A stretch of 64,000 nt of DNA from Pseudomonas sp. CFII64 (GTDB lineage: Bacteria; Pseudomonadota; Gammaproteobacteria; Pseudomonadales; Pseudomonadaceae): positions 124,001 through 188,000 of the forward strand of contig NZ_ATLO01000053.1 of assembly GCF_000416235.1 (NCBI RefSeq), given 5' to 3'. The notes under the pieces were generated by a model, which ran no database searches, had not been told where the DNA came from, and worked only from the letters and a program-made list of their open reading frames with translations. Positions 63,504 through 64,000 of this stretch are shown here, one piece after another; the first letter of the stretch is position 1; the number at the start of each line of letters is the position of its first letter. The translations under genes and the position numbers were made by a program.

Positions 63504-64000
63504 ATGCCCATGATTCCCCTGCTGATTTGCGACGATTCAAACATGGCGCGCAAGCAGCTATTAAGGGCTTTACCCGCCGATTGGGGCGTGTCCGTCACCA
63601 TGGCGACCAATGGCCAGGAAGGTCTTGATGCGGTTCGCAACGGGCTGGGGCAGGTTGTCCTGCTGGATTTGACCATGCCGGTCATGGACGGCTACCAGGC
63701 GTTGGCGGCCATTCGTGCGGAAAACCTGGACGCCAAAATCATCGTGGTTTCCGGCGACATTCAGGAAGAAGCCGTTCGCCGGGTCATGGAGCTGGGCGCG
63801 CTGGCATTCCTGAAAAAGCCGGCTGACCCCGAAGAACTCAAGCAAACCCTGAATCGCCTTGGCTTGTTGGGCGAGCCGACGGTGCAGGCGGTGATTCCGG
63901 CAGGCAATACCGGCTTGATCAGCTTCCAGGACACGTTTCGCGAAACCATCAACGTGGCCATGGGCCGTGCGGCAGCGCTGCTGGCGCGGGTCCTTGGGGT
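63504..64000 (+). CDS. Response regulator with CheY receiver and CheC-like domain, partial
   Basis: The gene runs off the window, with 165 codons visible. The receiver (about residues 3-120) has the acidic pocket LICDDSN, the phosphoacceptor in LLDLTMPVMDGYQ, IVVSG and LKKPAD. After a linker, FRETINVAMGRAAALLARVLG begins a CheC/CheX-type phosphatase-like domain. Such CheY-CheC fusions act in chemotaxis-like or c-di-GMP-linked signalling. The ATG at 63504 is followed by an in-frame alternative at 63510. Its complete partner genes lie beyond the window. Confidence 0.85.
   Translation, partial: MPMIPLLICDDSNMARKQLLRALPADWGVSVTMATNGQEGLDAVRNGLGQVVLLDLTMPVMDGYQALAAIRAENLDAKIIVVSGDIQEEAVRRVMELGALAFLKKPADPEELKQTLNRLGLLGEPTVQAVIPAGNTGLISFQDTFRETINVAMGRAAALLARVLG

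Overview
The window looks like chromosomal DNA of a Pseudomonas species, probably of the P. fluorescens complex. It is GC-rich, carries GTAGGA-type REP palindromes, and has a full pelABCDEFG layout together with typical Pseudomonas ABC-transporter, chemoreceptor and regulator genes. Species was inferred from gene content only. I saw no tRNA, rRNA, CRISPR array, transposase or prophage gene.

Layout. 1-4.3 kb: a minus-strand unit with an XRE/cupin regulator, an amino-acid-type ABC transporter and a PuuB-like FAD oxidase, with a palindromic operator ahead of the regulator. 4.5-5.7 kb: lytic transglycosylase MltA. 6.2-16.5 kb: a Pel exopolysaccharide operon whose PelA consists of the hydrolase domain only. 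16.4-18.1 kb: a kinase-like protein that stops after its H-box, divergent from a FixJ-type response regulator. 18.6-24.1 kb: a two-partner-secretion pair (TpsB transporter, TpsA adhesin) followed by an L,D-transpeptidase. 24.2-30.0 kb: a catabolic unit of TPP enzyme, SDR, lactate-permease-like transporter and NIPSNAP protein under an AraC regulator. 30.1-37.3 kb: three toxin-antitoxin modules (RES-Xre, HipBA, RES-Xre) around a LysR / aldo-keto reductase / SDR / SRPBCC group. 37.3-45.8 kb: small exported proteins, a b-type-cytochrome-like membrane protein, a large modular DUF4214/DUF3616/lamin-tail protein, a chemoreceptor and a small glycine-zipper exported protein. 45.8-56.6 kb: a seven-gene Nfr-type exopolysaccharide operon. 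57.5-58.5 kb: a metallo-beta-lactamase-fold hydrolase. 58.6-62.7 kb: a curli operon (csgE-csgF-large csgA-csgG-csgB-csgC-like). 63.5 kb to the end: the start of a CheY-CheC-like response regulator.

The main theme is biofilm matrix and cell surface. Pel (with the c-di-GMP receptor PelD), a TPS adhesin, an Nfr-type polysaccharide synthase with two C-terminal c-di-GMP-binding MshEN-like domains, and curli amyloid all lie within about 57 kb. The most novel-looking system is the Nfr operon. It joins a UDP-GlcNAc 2-epimerase, a BcsB-like periplasmic protein, the NfrB synthase, the NfrA outer-membrane/TPR protein, AlgF- and AlgX/AlgJ-like O-acetylation proteins and a DUF4434-like TIM-barrel protein. 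I infer an O-acetylated, ManNAc-containing, c-di-GMP-gated polymer. The other points of most interest are the deacetylase-less PelA, the 443-residue CsgA-like amyloid with a terminator between it and csgG, and a REPIN whose two arms supply the stop codons of two converging genes.
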